Part shown: in pieces, positions 1 through 6,152 of the stretch
How the letters are laid out: every line of letters begins with the position of its first letter
Position numbering within the stretch: the first letter of the stretch is position 1
NCBI GenBank assembly: GCA_937899435.1
Contig: CALBQG010000121.1
Span: 1 to 8,606 of the forward strand
DNA from: UBA11540 sp003445125
GTDB taxonomy: Bacteria > Bacillota > Clostridia > Oscillospirales > Ruminococcaceae
Length of the DNA: 8,606 bases
Direction: 5' to 3'
Position numbers and translations under genes: made by a program
The notes under the pieces: generated by a model
What the model saw: the letters and a program-made list of their open reading frames with translations, nothing else
What the model was told of the DNA's origin: nothing
Databases searched by the model: none

Positions 1-16
1 TAATGTATTTATATCT

Positions 17-28
17 AGTAAATTTACT
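17..28. repeat. 12-bp perfect palindrome in AT-rich left edge
   Basis: AGTAAATTTACT is its own reverse complement. It sits in an AT-rich stretch (1-60) that contrasts with the GC-rich remainder. No gene can be assigned to 1-179. It could be an operator belonging to something left of the window, or chance in AT-rich DNA; nothing here decides between these. Confidence 0.3.
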
Positions 29-56
29 GTTTGAAATTCTCCCTTATAGAAAACCT

Positions 57-110
57 GAAACGAGGCGGCCCCCCCCCTTTAAAAAAGGGGGCGCGAGCCG
101 CTTCGTTTTG
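57..110 (-). terminator. Stem-loop beyond the glycolytic operon, possible terminator
   Basis: The outer arms 60-69 and 97-106 pair over 10 bp with one G-T wobble (60-AC...GC-69 with 97-GC...GT-106). A58 and A59 extend the stem with T108 and T107. Inside, CCCCCTTT (73-80) pairs perfectly with AAAGGGGG (84-91) around a three-base loop; three unpaired C and a CGCGA segment separate the two stems. Read on the minus strand it lies about 70 nt after the stop of the last operon gene and is followed by a moderately T-rich stretch (TTTCAGGTTTTCT). Read on the plus strand it is also followed by T-rich sequence (TTTTGCTTATTTT), so it could serve both directions. The T-tracts are interrupted, so the terminator call is only moderate. 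Confidence 0.45.
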
Positions 111-179
111 CTTATTTTGTGAGACGGGGTACGTTTGGAAAAATGTCTTTTGCCGAACGACGCCCATCTGCATTTCGGG

Positions 180-635
180 TCAGCGCTGTGCGTTTGACGT
201 CATTTTGTCGGCAGACCATGCGGTAAGCACCGTTACCATATCGCGGGCGATCCGCCGTGCGCCGTCGGGATCGTGGTCGTCGCCGCACTCGCGGTCCTTC
301 GGCACGGCGCGGGGGATTTCCCCGCGGTACTCACCGATGAAATCAAAGCACTGCCGCATCAGGCGCAGTGCCTGTTCCGGCGGAATGGAGGAGCGAATCT
401 GCACGAAAAAGCCCATCTGCGCCACCGGTTTCACGGAGAGAATCTCCTCTGCCAGCGGGGTATTGCGCAGCCACGCCGACATCAGCGAAAACAGTGTGTG
501 CGCCGCGGCACCGTCGGAAATCGGCATACCGTCGGGGGCGTTGACACGAAGCGCATAGGTCACTGCGCCGCCGTCGGAACGGACAATGTACATTCCCTTT
601 TTCTCCGGCGCGCAGAAAGCAGTCAAATTTTCCAT
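180..635 (-). CDS. Hypothetical protein, last gene of the glycolytic operon
   Basis: I do not recognise this 151-residue protein. It has no predicted membrane segment or signal peptide and looks like a small soluble cytoplasmic protein. The middle part (about residues 14-105) has alternating hydrophobic stretches, such as YIVRSDGGAVTYALRV and VAQMGFFVQIRS, that suggest beta strands, followed by a likely helix PEQALRLMRQCFDFI. The tail (about 108-151) is rich in charged residues with an ECGDDHDPD cluster. The chosen ATG lies 4 nt after the gpmI stop with no clear ribosome binding site, so translation would depend on coupling to gpmI. An alternative ATG at 593 (137 residues) has GGAG 9 nt upstream (603-606) and could be the true start. 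Position at the operon end suggests co-expression with glycolysis; no function can be given. Confidence 0.72.
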   Translation of the reverse strand: MENLTAFCAPEKKGMYIVRSDGGAVTYALRVNAPDGMPISDGAAAHTLFSLMSAWLRNTPLAEEILSVKPVAQMGFFVQIRSSIPPEQALRLMRQCFDFIGEYRGEIPRAVPKDRECGDDHDPDGARRIARDMVTVLTAWSADKMTSNAQR

Positions 636-639
636 ACGG

Positions 640-2157
640 TTATTCGGCGATCAAGCTTACGCCGTCCATTTCTTCGGGCTTTTTGAGTCCGAGAATCTGA
701 AGCATGGTCGGCGCAATGTCCGCCAGCTTTCCGCCCTCGCGCAATTTGCAGTCATAACCGACCACAATGAACGGCACGGGGCTGGTGGTGTGCGCGGTGA
801 AGGGCGTACCGTCATCGGCAATCATCTGATCGGCGTTGCCGTGGTCGGCGGTGACGAGCGCCACGCCGCCCTTTTTCAGAATGGCGTCGAGAATCTTTCC
901 GAGGCAGGTGTCCACCGCTTCAACTGCCGCTTTTGCCGCTTCAAACACGCCGGTATGACCGACCATGTCGCAGTTGGCAAAGTTAAGAATGATGACGTCG
1001 TACTTGTCGGATGCAATGCGTTTGAGCACTTCGTCAGTGACTTCATAGGCGCTCATTTCGGGCTTGAGGTCGTAGGTGGCAACCTTGGGAGAATGAATCA
1101 GCGCGCGATCCTCGTTCTTATAGGGAGTCTCCACACCGCCGTTGAAGAAGAAGGTGACGTGTGCGTATTTTTCGGTTTCGGCAATGCGCAGCTGGCTCAG
1201 CCCATTATTGGCGATGTACTCTCCGAAGGTGTTTTTCAGCGACTGCGGTTTGAACGCCACATGGACGTTGGGCATGGTCGCATCGTACTGCGTCATGCAG
1301 ACATAGTACAGCGGGAAGAAGCCTTTTTTGCGCTCAAAGCCGTCAAACGCGGGATCAACCAGTGTGCGGGTGATTTCGCGGGCGCGGTCAGGGCGGAAGT
1401 TGAAGAACACCACGGAGTCGTTGGGGGAAATTCTGCCGCCGTCACAGCAGACGGTAGGGAGAACAAACTCGTCGGTGACGTTGTTTTTATAGGAATTCTC
1501 CACCGCTTCTTCGGCAGTGGCTGCTTTTTCGCCCTCGCCGTAAACCAGCGCGGCGTATGCCTTTTCCACACGTTCCCAGCGGTTGTCACGGTCCATGGCA
1601 TAATACCGTCCCATCACGGACGCAATTTTGCCGACACCGATTTCCTTGAGTTTTTTGTCGCACTCTGCCACATAGTCCTTCGCGGAGGACGGCGGCACAT
1701 CGCGTCCGTCAAGGAATGCGTGTACGTAGACATCCTTGAGTCCGAAGCGCTTTGCCATTTCCACCAGCGCGTACATATGGGTGTTATGGCTGTGAACGCC
1801 GCCGTCGGACAGCAGACCCATCAAGTGCAGCGCCGTGCCGTTTGCTTTGCAGTTTTCCATCGCACCGACCAGCGCATCGTTTTTGAAGAAATCACCGTCC
1901 TGAATGGACTTGGTGATGCGGGTCAGTTCCTGATAGACCACGCGTCCCGCGCCGATGTTGGTGTGACCGACTTCGGAGTTGCCCATCTGTCCGTCGGGCA
2001 GACCGACATCCATTCCGGATGCGCCGATCAGGGTGTGCGGGCAGGTGGCAAGGATATGGTCAATATTCGGTTTTTTGGCGGCGCGGATGGCGTTGCCCTC
2101 GGCAGACGCGCGATAGCCGAAGCCGTCAAGAATGATCAGAGCCAGAGGTTTTTTCAT
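640..2157 (-). CDS. gpmI: 2,3-bisphosphoglycerate-independent phosphoglycerate mutase
   Basis: Cytoplasmic glycolytic enzyme converting 3-phosphoglycerate to 2-phosphoglycerate through a phosphoserine intermediate, in the alkaline phosphatase superfamily and normally dependent on two Mn2+ ions. The 505 residues match the usual family length. Visible motifs: metal-binding LIILDGFGYR (Asp11); nucleophile MGNSEVGHTNIG (Ser61); substrate-loop DGRDVPP (150-156); FNFRPDRAREITR (252-264); and the second metal set DMVGHTG (Asp397, His401), TADHGNAD (Asp438, His439) and His456. All expected catalytic residues are present. The ATG is preceded by AAGGAG (2172-2167) at 9-nt spacing, and this site overlaps the tpiA stop codon, so the two genes are tightly coupled. 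In Bacillus this enzyme is inhibited in the acidified forespore, allowing 3-phosphoglycerate storage; that may apply here given the neighbouring gpr, but this is inference. Confidence 0.98.
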   Translation of the reverse strand: MKKPLALIILDGFGYRASAEGNAIRAAKKPNIDHILATCPHTLIGASGMDVGLPDGQMGNSEVGHTNIGAGRVVYQELTRITKSIQDGDFFKNDALVGAMENCKANGTALHLMGLLSDGGVHSHNTHMYALVEMAKRFGLKDVYVHAFLDGRDVPPSSAKDYVAECDKKLKEIGVGKIASVMGRYYAMDRDNRWERVEKAYAALVYGEGEKAATAEEAVENSYKNNVTDEFVLPTVCCDGGRISPNDSVVFFNFRPDRAREITRTLVDPAFDGFERKKGFFPLYYVCMTQYDATMPNVHVAFKPQSLKNTFGEYIANNGLSQLRIAETEKYAHVTFFFNGGVETPYKNEDRALIHSPKVATYDLKPEMSAYEVTDEVLKRIASDKYDVIILNFANCDMVGHTGVFEAAKAAVEAVDTCLGKILDAILKKGGVALVTADHGNADQMIADDGTPFTAHTTSPVPFIVVGYDCKLREGGKLADIAPTMLQILGLKKPEEMDGVSLIAE

Positions 2158-2170
2158 AGTTCAAGTCTCC

Positions 2171-2941
2171 TTATTCCGCCGCATGGACGATCACGGAGAA
2201 ATCTTCGGCTTTCAGCGAAGCTCCGCCGATCAGACCGCCGTCCACGTCCTCTTTCGAGAGCAGCTCCGCGGCATTTTTTGCGTTCATGGATCCGCCGTAC
2301 TGAACCGTCAGTGCATCTGCCGCAGCTTTGCCGTACAGAGAAGCGACGACCTCGCGGATGGTGTGGTTGACTTCGTTTGCCTGGTCGGCCGTTGCGGTTT
2401 TTCCGGTGCCGATTGCCCAGACGGGCTCATAGGCGATGATGATGCGCTTGAGTTCGTCCGCGCTCACGCCGCCCAAGGCGATTTTGGTTTGCAGAGAAAC
2501 GGTTTCGGCGGTGATGCCCTGTTCCCGCTGCTCCAGCAGCTCGCCGACGCAGAGGATGACCTTCAGACCGGCATCCAGCGCAGCGCGCACACGCATATTC
2601 ACGGTTTTGTCGGTTTCGCCGAAGTACTGACGGCGCTCGGAGTGACCGATGACGACATATTCCACGCCCATTTCCGCCAGCATATCGGCAGAAATCTCTC
2701 CGGTGAACGCGCCGCTCTTTGCCCAATGGCAGTTCTCGGCGCCTACATGAATGTTGGAGTCCTCGGTGGCAGCCAGTGCGGTTTCCAGATTGGTGTACGG
2801 CACACAGATGACCACGTCGCAGGAAGCGTCCTTGACAAGGGGCTTCAACTCCTCGATCAGAGCTTTCGCCTCGGGACGGGTCTTGTTCATTTTCCAGTTG
2901 CCGGCAATGACGGCTTTTCTCAAAGTTTTGTTCATAATCAT
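2171..2941 (-). CDS. tpiA: Triosephosphate isomerase
   Basis: Interconverts dihydroxyacetone phosphate and glyceraldehyde 3-phosphate in glycolysis; a cytoplasmic TIM-barrel dimer in most bacteria. With the start used here the protein has 256 residues, normal for the family. Motifs: AGNWKMNK near the N-terminus (Asn15, Lys17), VIGHSERR with electrophile His100, the flexible-loop signature YEPVWAIGTGKTAT with catalytic base Glu172, and phosphate-binding YGGSMN and GGLIGGASL near the C-terminus. The ATG at 2941 is chosen because it shares one base with the stop codon of the upstream membrane protein (TGATG) and lies 6 nt after AAGGA (2952-2948). An ATG at 2935 would give MNKTLRK but has 12-nt spacing; a TTG at 2944 has only 3 nt. 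The gpmI ribosome binding site overlaps its stop codon. Confidence 0.97.
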   Translation of the reverse strand: MIMNKTLRKAVIAGNWKMNKTRPEAKALIEELKPLVKDASCDVVICVPYTNLETALAATEDSNIHVGAENCHWAKSGAFTGEISADMLAEMGVEYVVIGHSERRQYFGETDKTVNMRVRAALDAGLKVILCVGELLEQREQGITAETVSLQTKIALGGVSADELKRIIIAYEPVWAIGTGKTATADQANEVNHTIREVVASLYGKAAADALTVQYGGSMNAKNAAELLSKEDVDGGLIGGASLKAEDFSVIVHAAE

Positions 2942-3669
2942 CAAACATCCTTTCGGTTTGTAGGGTCAAAATTATTTTCTGCCGTTACCGGCGGGGTCAT
3001 TCCCTCGCCCGCAGGCTGTGTCATGCCCATCGGCGGCACACCGCCGGCAAAGGTACGCGGATCGGGCGGCAACAGCGGACGGTTGCGCAGAATGAAGAGG
3101 AAAATCGGAGTCATGAAGCTGAAAAGAATCGACAGCACCTCGTAGAGGGTGGCGTTCATCTGGTCGTAGCCGTAATAAATACGGTACAGCGCGATGAACA
3201 GGAACACCTCCAGCACGATCGACAACACCGACACCAGCGATCCGCAGGCAAACAGCAGAAAGACCAGCAGCATCACGTCGCCGGGAAGCACATCCTGCGT
3301 GAAGTAGAAGTCGCCGCCGTTGAGAAACAGGCAGGCGGATACAATGCCGACCACGAGCGACAGCACCGTCACGGCAATGGTCAGTCCGAGCAGGATACCG
3401 CTGTATTTTGTGCGCTTGTTGCGGCGGCAGAAATTCACATCATCGGCAATTTTTCCGAGTATGTAGGTATTGAAAATCGGAACCCATGCCAGCCCGTAAA
3501 GCGGAATGCCGCGCTTTTTGGCAAGGCGGTACAGTCCGATGGCTTCAAAGACATACAGCACCGTGCCGATTGCCGCGGCAAAGAAAAAGACGGCGGCAAA
3601 CACCACGGCAAAGCTGTTGTAAAGGGTAGCGCCGGAAAAATAAGGATCATAACCGAAATTCGGGTCCAT
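2941..3669 (-). CDS. Conserved membrane protein of unknown function in the glycolytic operon
   Basis: A 242-residue integral membrane protein with about four hydrophobic segments: residues 17-45, 89-116, 131-165 (long enough for one helix plus a partly embedded stretch) and 177-195. Between the first two lies a conserved-looking region, LYRLAKKRGIPLYGLAWVPI followed by FNTYILGKIADD. This resembles uncharacterised clostridial membrane proteins with an AKRRGI...W-P-x-x-N-x-Y-x-L-G-x-I-x-D pattern (similar in style to DUF5684-like families); that match is from memory. The C-terminal 45 residues are Pro/Gly/Met-rich and probably cytoplasmic and disordered. The ATG at 3669 is preferred over one at 3714 because GGAGG (3681-3677) lies 7 nt before it. 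Its stop overlaps the tpiA start by one base, so translation is likely coupled. A role in glycolysis is not evident. Confidence 0.88.
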   Translation of the reverse strand: MDPNFGYDPYFSGATLYNSFAVVFAAVFFFAAAIGTVLYVFEAIGLYRLAKKRGIPLYGLAWVPIFNTYILGKIADDVNFCRRNKRTKYSGILLGLTIAVTVLSLVVGIVSACLFLNGGDFYFTQDVLPGDVMLLVFLLFACGSLVSVLSIVLEVFLFIALYRIYYGYDQMNATLYEVLSILFSFMTPIFLFILRNRPLLPPDPRTFAGGVPPMGMTQPAGEGMTPPVTAENNFDPTNRKDV

Positions 3670-3695
3670 AAAAGTCCCTCCCGTTTGAGTGAAGC

Positions 3696-3720
3696 GAGGC
3701 GTCGGGAATCCCAACGCCTC
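3696..3720 (-). other. Intercistronic mRNA hairpin after pgk
   Basis: Between pgk and the membrane protein gene, the minus-strand transcript can form an 11-bp stem, GAGGCGUUGGG with CCCGACGCCUC, closed by an AUU loop. One pair is U-G; on the plus strand the same position would be a C-A mismatch, so the structure is best formed in the operon's own RNA. It begins 9 nt after the pgk stop. No T-tract follows, so it is not a standard terminator. It could protect the 3' end of a processed pgk message or mark a processing site. Confidence 0.6.
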
Positions 3721-3729
3721 ACAGCAGAT

Positions 3730-5025
3730 TTATTTGTTGTTGAGGCAGGCAATGCCCGGAAGCTCTTTGCCTTCCAAGAATTCAAGAGAAGCGCCGCCGC
3801 CGGTGGAGATGTGGGTCATCTTGTCGGCATAGCCCAGTTTCTCGACCGCCGCCACGGAGTCACCGCCGCCGATGATCGAAATCGCACCGGATTCCGCCAC
3901 TGCCTTGGCAATGGCACGGGTGCCGCTGGCGAAGTTCTCCCATTCGGAAACGCCCATCGGTCCGTTCCAGATCACCGTGCCTGCGCCCTTAATGGCATCG
4001 GCAAACAGCTTTTCGGTCTTCGGTCCGATGTCCAGACCCATGTAATTGTCGGGGATGTTGTCGGAATCGACGATCTTGAAGTTGCAGTTCTCGTCGTAAG
4101 CGTCGCCCGCGCGATTGTCCACCGGAAGCAAGAATTTGACGCCTTTTTCCTTGGCTTTCGCCATGATCTCTTTTGCTAGATCCAATTTATCAAGCTCGCA
4201 AATGGAGGTACCGATCGAATAGCCCAGAGCTTTGGTGAAGGTATATGCCATGCCGCCACCGATGATCAGGGTGTCCACCTTTTCCAGCAGGTTATTGATG
4301 ACGCCGATCTTGTCGGAAACCTTGGCGCCGCCGAGGATCGCCACAAACGGACGGACGGGGTTTTCGAGGGCTTTGCCCATGACTTCGATTTCCTTCTGGA
4401 TCAGATAGCCGCAGACGGCGGGCAGATAAGCCGCAATGCCGGCAGTGGAAGCGTGTGCACGGTGAGCGGTGCCGAACGCGTCGTTGACGTAGATATCCGC
4501 ATAGGAAGCCAGCTCCTTGGCAAATTCGGGATCGTTCTTCGTCTCGCGGGCATCAAAGCGGATGTTCTCCAGAAGCACGGCTTCGCCGGGCTTGAGGGCG
4601 GCAACCTTCGCTTTCGCGTCCGGTCCGATGATGTCCTCGGCAAAGGTCACTTTGCCGCCGAGATATTCGTTGAGCTTGTCAGCCACGGGCTTAAGCGTAA
4701 ATTTCTTCTTATCCTCCACTGCCGCTTTTTTCAGAATCTCGGCAGTTGCGGCGGCGCGTTCGCTCTCGGGCAGCTCTTCGATCTTTGCCTTTTCCTTTTT
4801 GTTCAGACCGAAGCCCTCGGTGAGGATGGCGTGCGGTTTGCCCATATGAGAGGCCAGGATCACTTTTGCGCCGTGATCGAGCAGGTAACGGATGGTCGGC
4901 AGAGCGCCGACGATTCTCTTTTCACTGGTAATCACACCGTCTTTGATCGGGACGTTGAAGTCGCAGCGGACAAAAACTCTCTTGCCGCTTACGTCAATGT
5001 CTTCCACGGTTTTTTTGTTAAGCAT
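3730..5025 (-). CDS. pgk: Phosphoglycerate kinase
   Basis: Cytoplasmic kinase that transfers phosphate from 1,3-bisphosphoglycerate to ADP, the first ATP-generating step of glycolysis. Two-domain signatures are present in order: VFVRCDFNVPIKDG (substrate-binding Asp22, Asn24), SHMGKP (59-64), ENIRF (153-157), NDAFGTAHRAHAST (181-194), FVAILGGAKVSDKI (227-240), IIGGGMAYTF, WNGPMGVSEW and the nucleotide-binding end GGGDSVAA plus TGGGASLEFLEG. The protein has 431 residues, longer than the usual 390-400. The excess lies between SHMGKP and FTLKPVA: 44 residues where most bacterial enzymes have about 8-10, including the charged stretch NKKEKAKIEELPESER. The common SHLGRP is SHMGKP here, so Lys63 replaces an otherwise conserved Arg. 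The ATG follows AAAGGA at about 10 nt. First gene of the operon. Confidence 0.98.
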   Translation of the reverse strand: MLNKKTVEDIDVSGKRVFVRCDFNVPIKDGVITSEKRIVGALPTIRYLLDHGAKVILASHMGKPHAILTEGFGLNKKEKAKIEELPESERAAATAEILKKAAVEDKKKFTLKPVADKLNEYLGGKVTFAEDIIGPDAKAKVAALKPGEAVLLENIRFDARETKNDPEFAKELASYADIYVNDAFGTAHRAHASTAGIAAYLPAVCGYLIQKEIEVMGKALENPVRPFVAILGGAKVSDKIGVINNLLEKVDTLIIGGGMAYTFTKALGYSIGTSICELDKLDLAKEIMAKAKEKGVKFLLPVDNRAGDAYDENCNFKIVDSDNIPDNYMGLDIGPKTEKLFADAIKGAGTVIWNGPMGVSEWENFASGTRAIAKAVAESGAISIIGGGDSVAAVEKLGYADKMTHISTGGGASLEFLEGKELPGIACLNNK

Positions 5026-5071
5026 ACGGAATCTTCCTTTCTATGATGACAATTTTTAAAACAAATTCCAA

Positions 5072-5091
5072 GAATGTTCTTCCGAACATTC
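5072..5091 (-). promoter_or_regulatory. Perfect 20-bp inverted repeat at the predicted pgk transcription start
   Basis: GAATGTTC (5072-5079) and GAACATTC (5084-5091) are perfect 8-bp arms around a 4-bp centre. With the -10 box at 5103-5098, transcription should start near 5091, so the palindrome occupies about +1 to +20. As DNA it is a classic repressor operator position. As RNA it is a 5'-terminal stem-loop with a GGAA loop, which fits the stable GNRA tetraloop class. Either reading implies control of operon expression. It is not a LexA box: those have GAAC outside and GTTC inside-right, the reverse of the arrangement here. No known regulator can be named. Confidence 0.6.
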
Positions 5092-5097
5092 AAAAAC

Positions 5098-5126
5098 ATT
5101 GTACAATATTTTCCGCTTTTTTTCAA
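5098..5126 (-). promoter_or_regulatory. SigA-type promoter of the glycolytic operon
   Basis: On the minus strand TTGAAA (5126-5121) is separated by exactly 17 bp from TACAAT (5103-5098), each one base from the housekeeping consensus. The expected start is near 5091, giving a leader of about 66 nt before the pgk ATG. The -10 box is part of a 10-bp palindrome ATTGTACAAT (5098-5107), but no matching -35 is seen for the opposite direction. Confidence 0.8.
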
Positions 5127-5137
5127 GAGCTTTTTTC

Positions 5138-5166
5138 TATTATCCTTGCGATTTCGGGGCAAAATA
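5138..5166 (+). promoter_or_regulatory. Possible forespore (SigF/SigG-like) promoter of gpr
   Basis: GGGCAAAATA (5157-5166) fits the SigF -10 pattern GGnnAnAnTn as known from Bacillus. Upstream, TATTA (5138-5142) matches only the last three positions of the SigF -35 pattern, at 14 rather than 15 bp. The spacing to the gpr start (about 25 nt from an expected start site) is sensible. The -35 is weak, so this is a candidate only. Confidence 0.3.
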
Positions 5167-5197
5167 TGCGCAGAAATTCAAAAAACGGAGGGAACGT

Positions 5198-6064
5198 ATG
5201 CTCAGAACGGACCTGGCAGTGGAATCGGCGGCGGATTTAAAGGACGAAAAAGGGGTAAAACGGGAGGAGGAAACACGGTCGGGGATGAACATCTGCCGCA
5301 TGGATGTCATCAGCGAACGCGCGGCGAAGGAGCTGGGAAAACCGCGCGGACGGTACGTCACCCTGTCGCGGCGGCGGTTGTTTGAAAATTCGCAGGATTT
5401 TTCCGAAAAAGCGCGGCAGATCTCCGAGGAACTGCGGGCGTTTCTGCCCGAACACGGCACGGTGCTGGTGGCGGGGCTGGGCAATCGCGACATCACGCCC
5501 GATGCGCTCGGTCCGCTCGTCGCGGACGGCGTGCTTTCGACGCGGCATTTCAAGGGCGAAGCGGCAAGCAGCTACGGGCTGGATTCTCTGCGCGGCGTGG
5601 CGGTCATCGCGCCCGGCGTCCTCGGACAGACGGGCATGGAAACGGCGGAGCTGCTGAGCGCGCTGTGCGAAAGAATCCGTCCCGAAACTGTGATCGCCGT
5701 GGACGCGCTGGCGGCGCGCGACCTGTCGCGCCTGACCACAACGGTGCAGATCAGCGGCACGGGCATCTGCCCCGGCGCGGGCGTGCAGAACCGAAGAACC
5801 GCCGTGAATCGGGAGGTGTTGGGCGTACCGGTCATTGCGCTGGGCGTGCCGACCGTGGTGGACGCGGTGACTATGGCACAAAATGTGTTTTCTCTGAGCG
5901 AATCGGAAATCGCCCGCGCCGACCGCGAGGCTTACACCATGATGGTCACCACCCGCGACATTGACACCGTGATCCGCCGTGCGGCTTCCCTGCTGTCGCT
6001 TTCGGTCAATCTGGCGCTTCAGCCCGAGCTGTCGGAAGCGGACATTTTGTTTCTGAATTCTTAA
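5198..6064 (+). CDS. gpr: Germination protease, compact form
   Basis: Spore protease that degrades the small acid-soluble DNA-binding proteins (SASPs) during germination; made as a zymogen in the developing forespore. The 288-residue protein carries family motifs: N-terminal RTDLAVE, GRYVTL (51-56), GLGNRDITPDALGP (93-106), APGVLGQTGMET, VIAVDALAAR, ISGTGICPGAGVQNRR, GVPVIALGVPTVVDA and MMVTTRDID. Asp102 (PDALGP) and Asp169 (VDALAAR) correspond to the two aspartates proposed as catalytic in Bacillus megaterium. It is much shorter than the roughly 370-residue Bacillus enzyme. The segment between VVDAV and MMVT is only about 25 residues, and the likely autocleavage point (RTD/LAVE) leaves a five-residue propeptide. 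The ATG follows GGAGGG (5187-5192) by 5 nt; upstream sequence in frame has no comparable start. Presence implies an endospore-forming lineage. Divergent from the pgk operon. Confidence 0.95.
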   Translation: MLRTDLAVESAADLKDEKGVKREEETRSGMNICRMDVISERAAKELGKPRGRYVTLSRRRLFENSQDFSEKARQISEELRAFLPEHGTVLVAGLGNRDITPDALGPLVADGVLSTRHFKGEAASSYGLDSLRGVAVIAPGVLGQTGMETAELLSALCERIRPETVIAVDALAARDLSRLTTTVQISGTGICPGAGVQNRRTAVNREVLGVPVIALGVPTVVDAVTMAQNVFSLSESEIARADREAYTMMVTTRDIDTVIRRAASLLSLSVNLALQPELSEADILFLNS

Positions 6065-6090
6065 TTTTTGTGAAGAAATGCAGCAGATTC

Positions 6091-6119
6091 TTGCAAAACG
6101 CACACAATAATGGTATACT
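6091..6119 (+). promoter_or_regulatory. Extended -10 SigA-type promoter of the PBP gene
   Basis: TTGCAA (6091-6096), a 17-bp spacer and TATACT (6114-6119) with a TGG immediately before the -10 (extended -10 TGn). A start near 6126 gives a leader of about 27 nt. This lies in the 88-nt gap after gpr, so the PBP gene has its own housekeeping transcription. No convincing terminator separates it from gpr. Confidence 0.85.
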
Positions 6120-6152
6120 GAACTGGTAAGTTTTGCAAACGGAGGCGACGGG

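Noticed and set aside
586..2370. A 594-codon open frame antisense to gpmI
   Set aside because: It lies wholly opposite gpmI and the end of tpiA, has no recognisable domain, is rich in His/Arg/Val/Gly as expected for reverse-frame translation of GC-rich coding DNA, and lacks a ribosome binding site.
2132..3145. A 337-codon open frame antisense to tpiA
   Set aside because: Mirror of tpiA and the end of the membrane protein gene; composition typical of an antisense shadow and no family motif.
2941..3714. Longer form of the membrane protein starting at 3714
   Set aside because: It would add 15 residues of unremarkable sequence translated through the intercistronic hairpin, whereas the ATG at 3669 has GGAGG at 7-nt spacing.
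5072..5091. LexA (SOS) box reading of the palindrome
   Set aside because: Gram-positive LexA sites are GAAC-N4-GTTC; here the order is GTTC-N4-GAAC, so the half-sites point the wrong way.
5098..5107. Bidirectional promoter from the palindromic -10 ATTGTACAAT
   Set aside because: The plus strand does read TACAAT (5102-5107), but nothing resembling TTGACA lies 16-18 bp upstream on that strand.
5099..5197. N-terminal extension of Gpr upstream of 5198
   Set aside because: The extension has no ATG start in frame with a ribosome binding site, covers the promoter region, and Gpr proteins begin close to the RTDLAVE motif.
5237..6103. A 288-codon open frame antisense to gpr
   Set aside because: Very His/Arg/Gln-rich shadow of a protein with clear Gpr motifs; no start signal.
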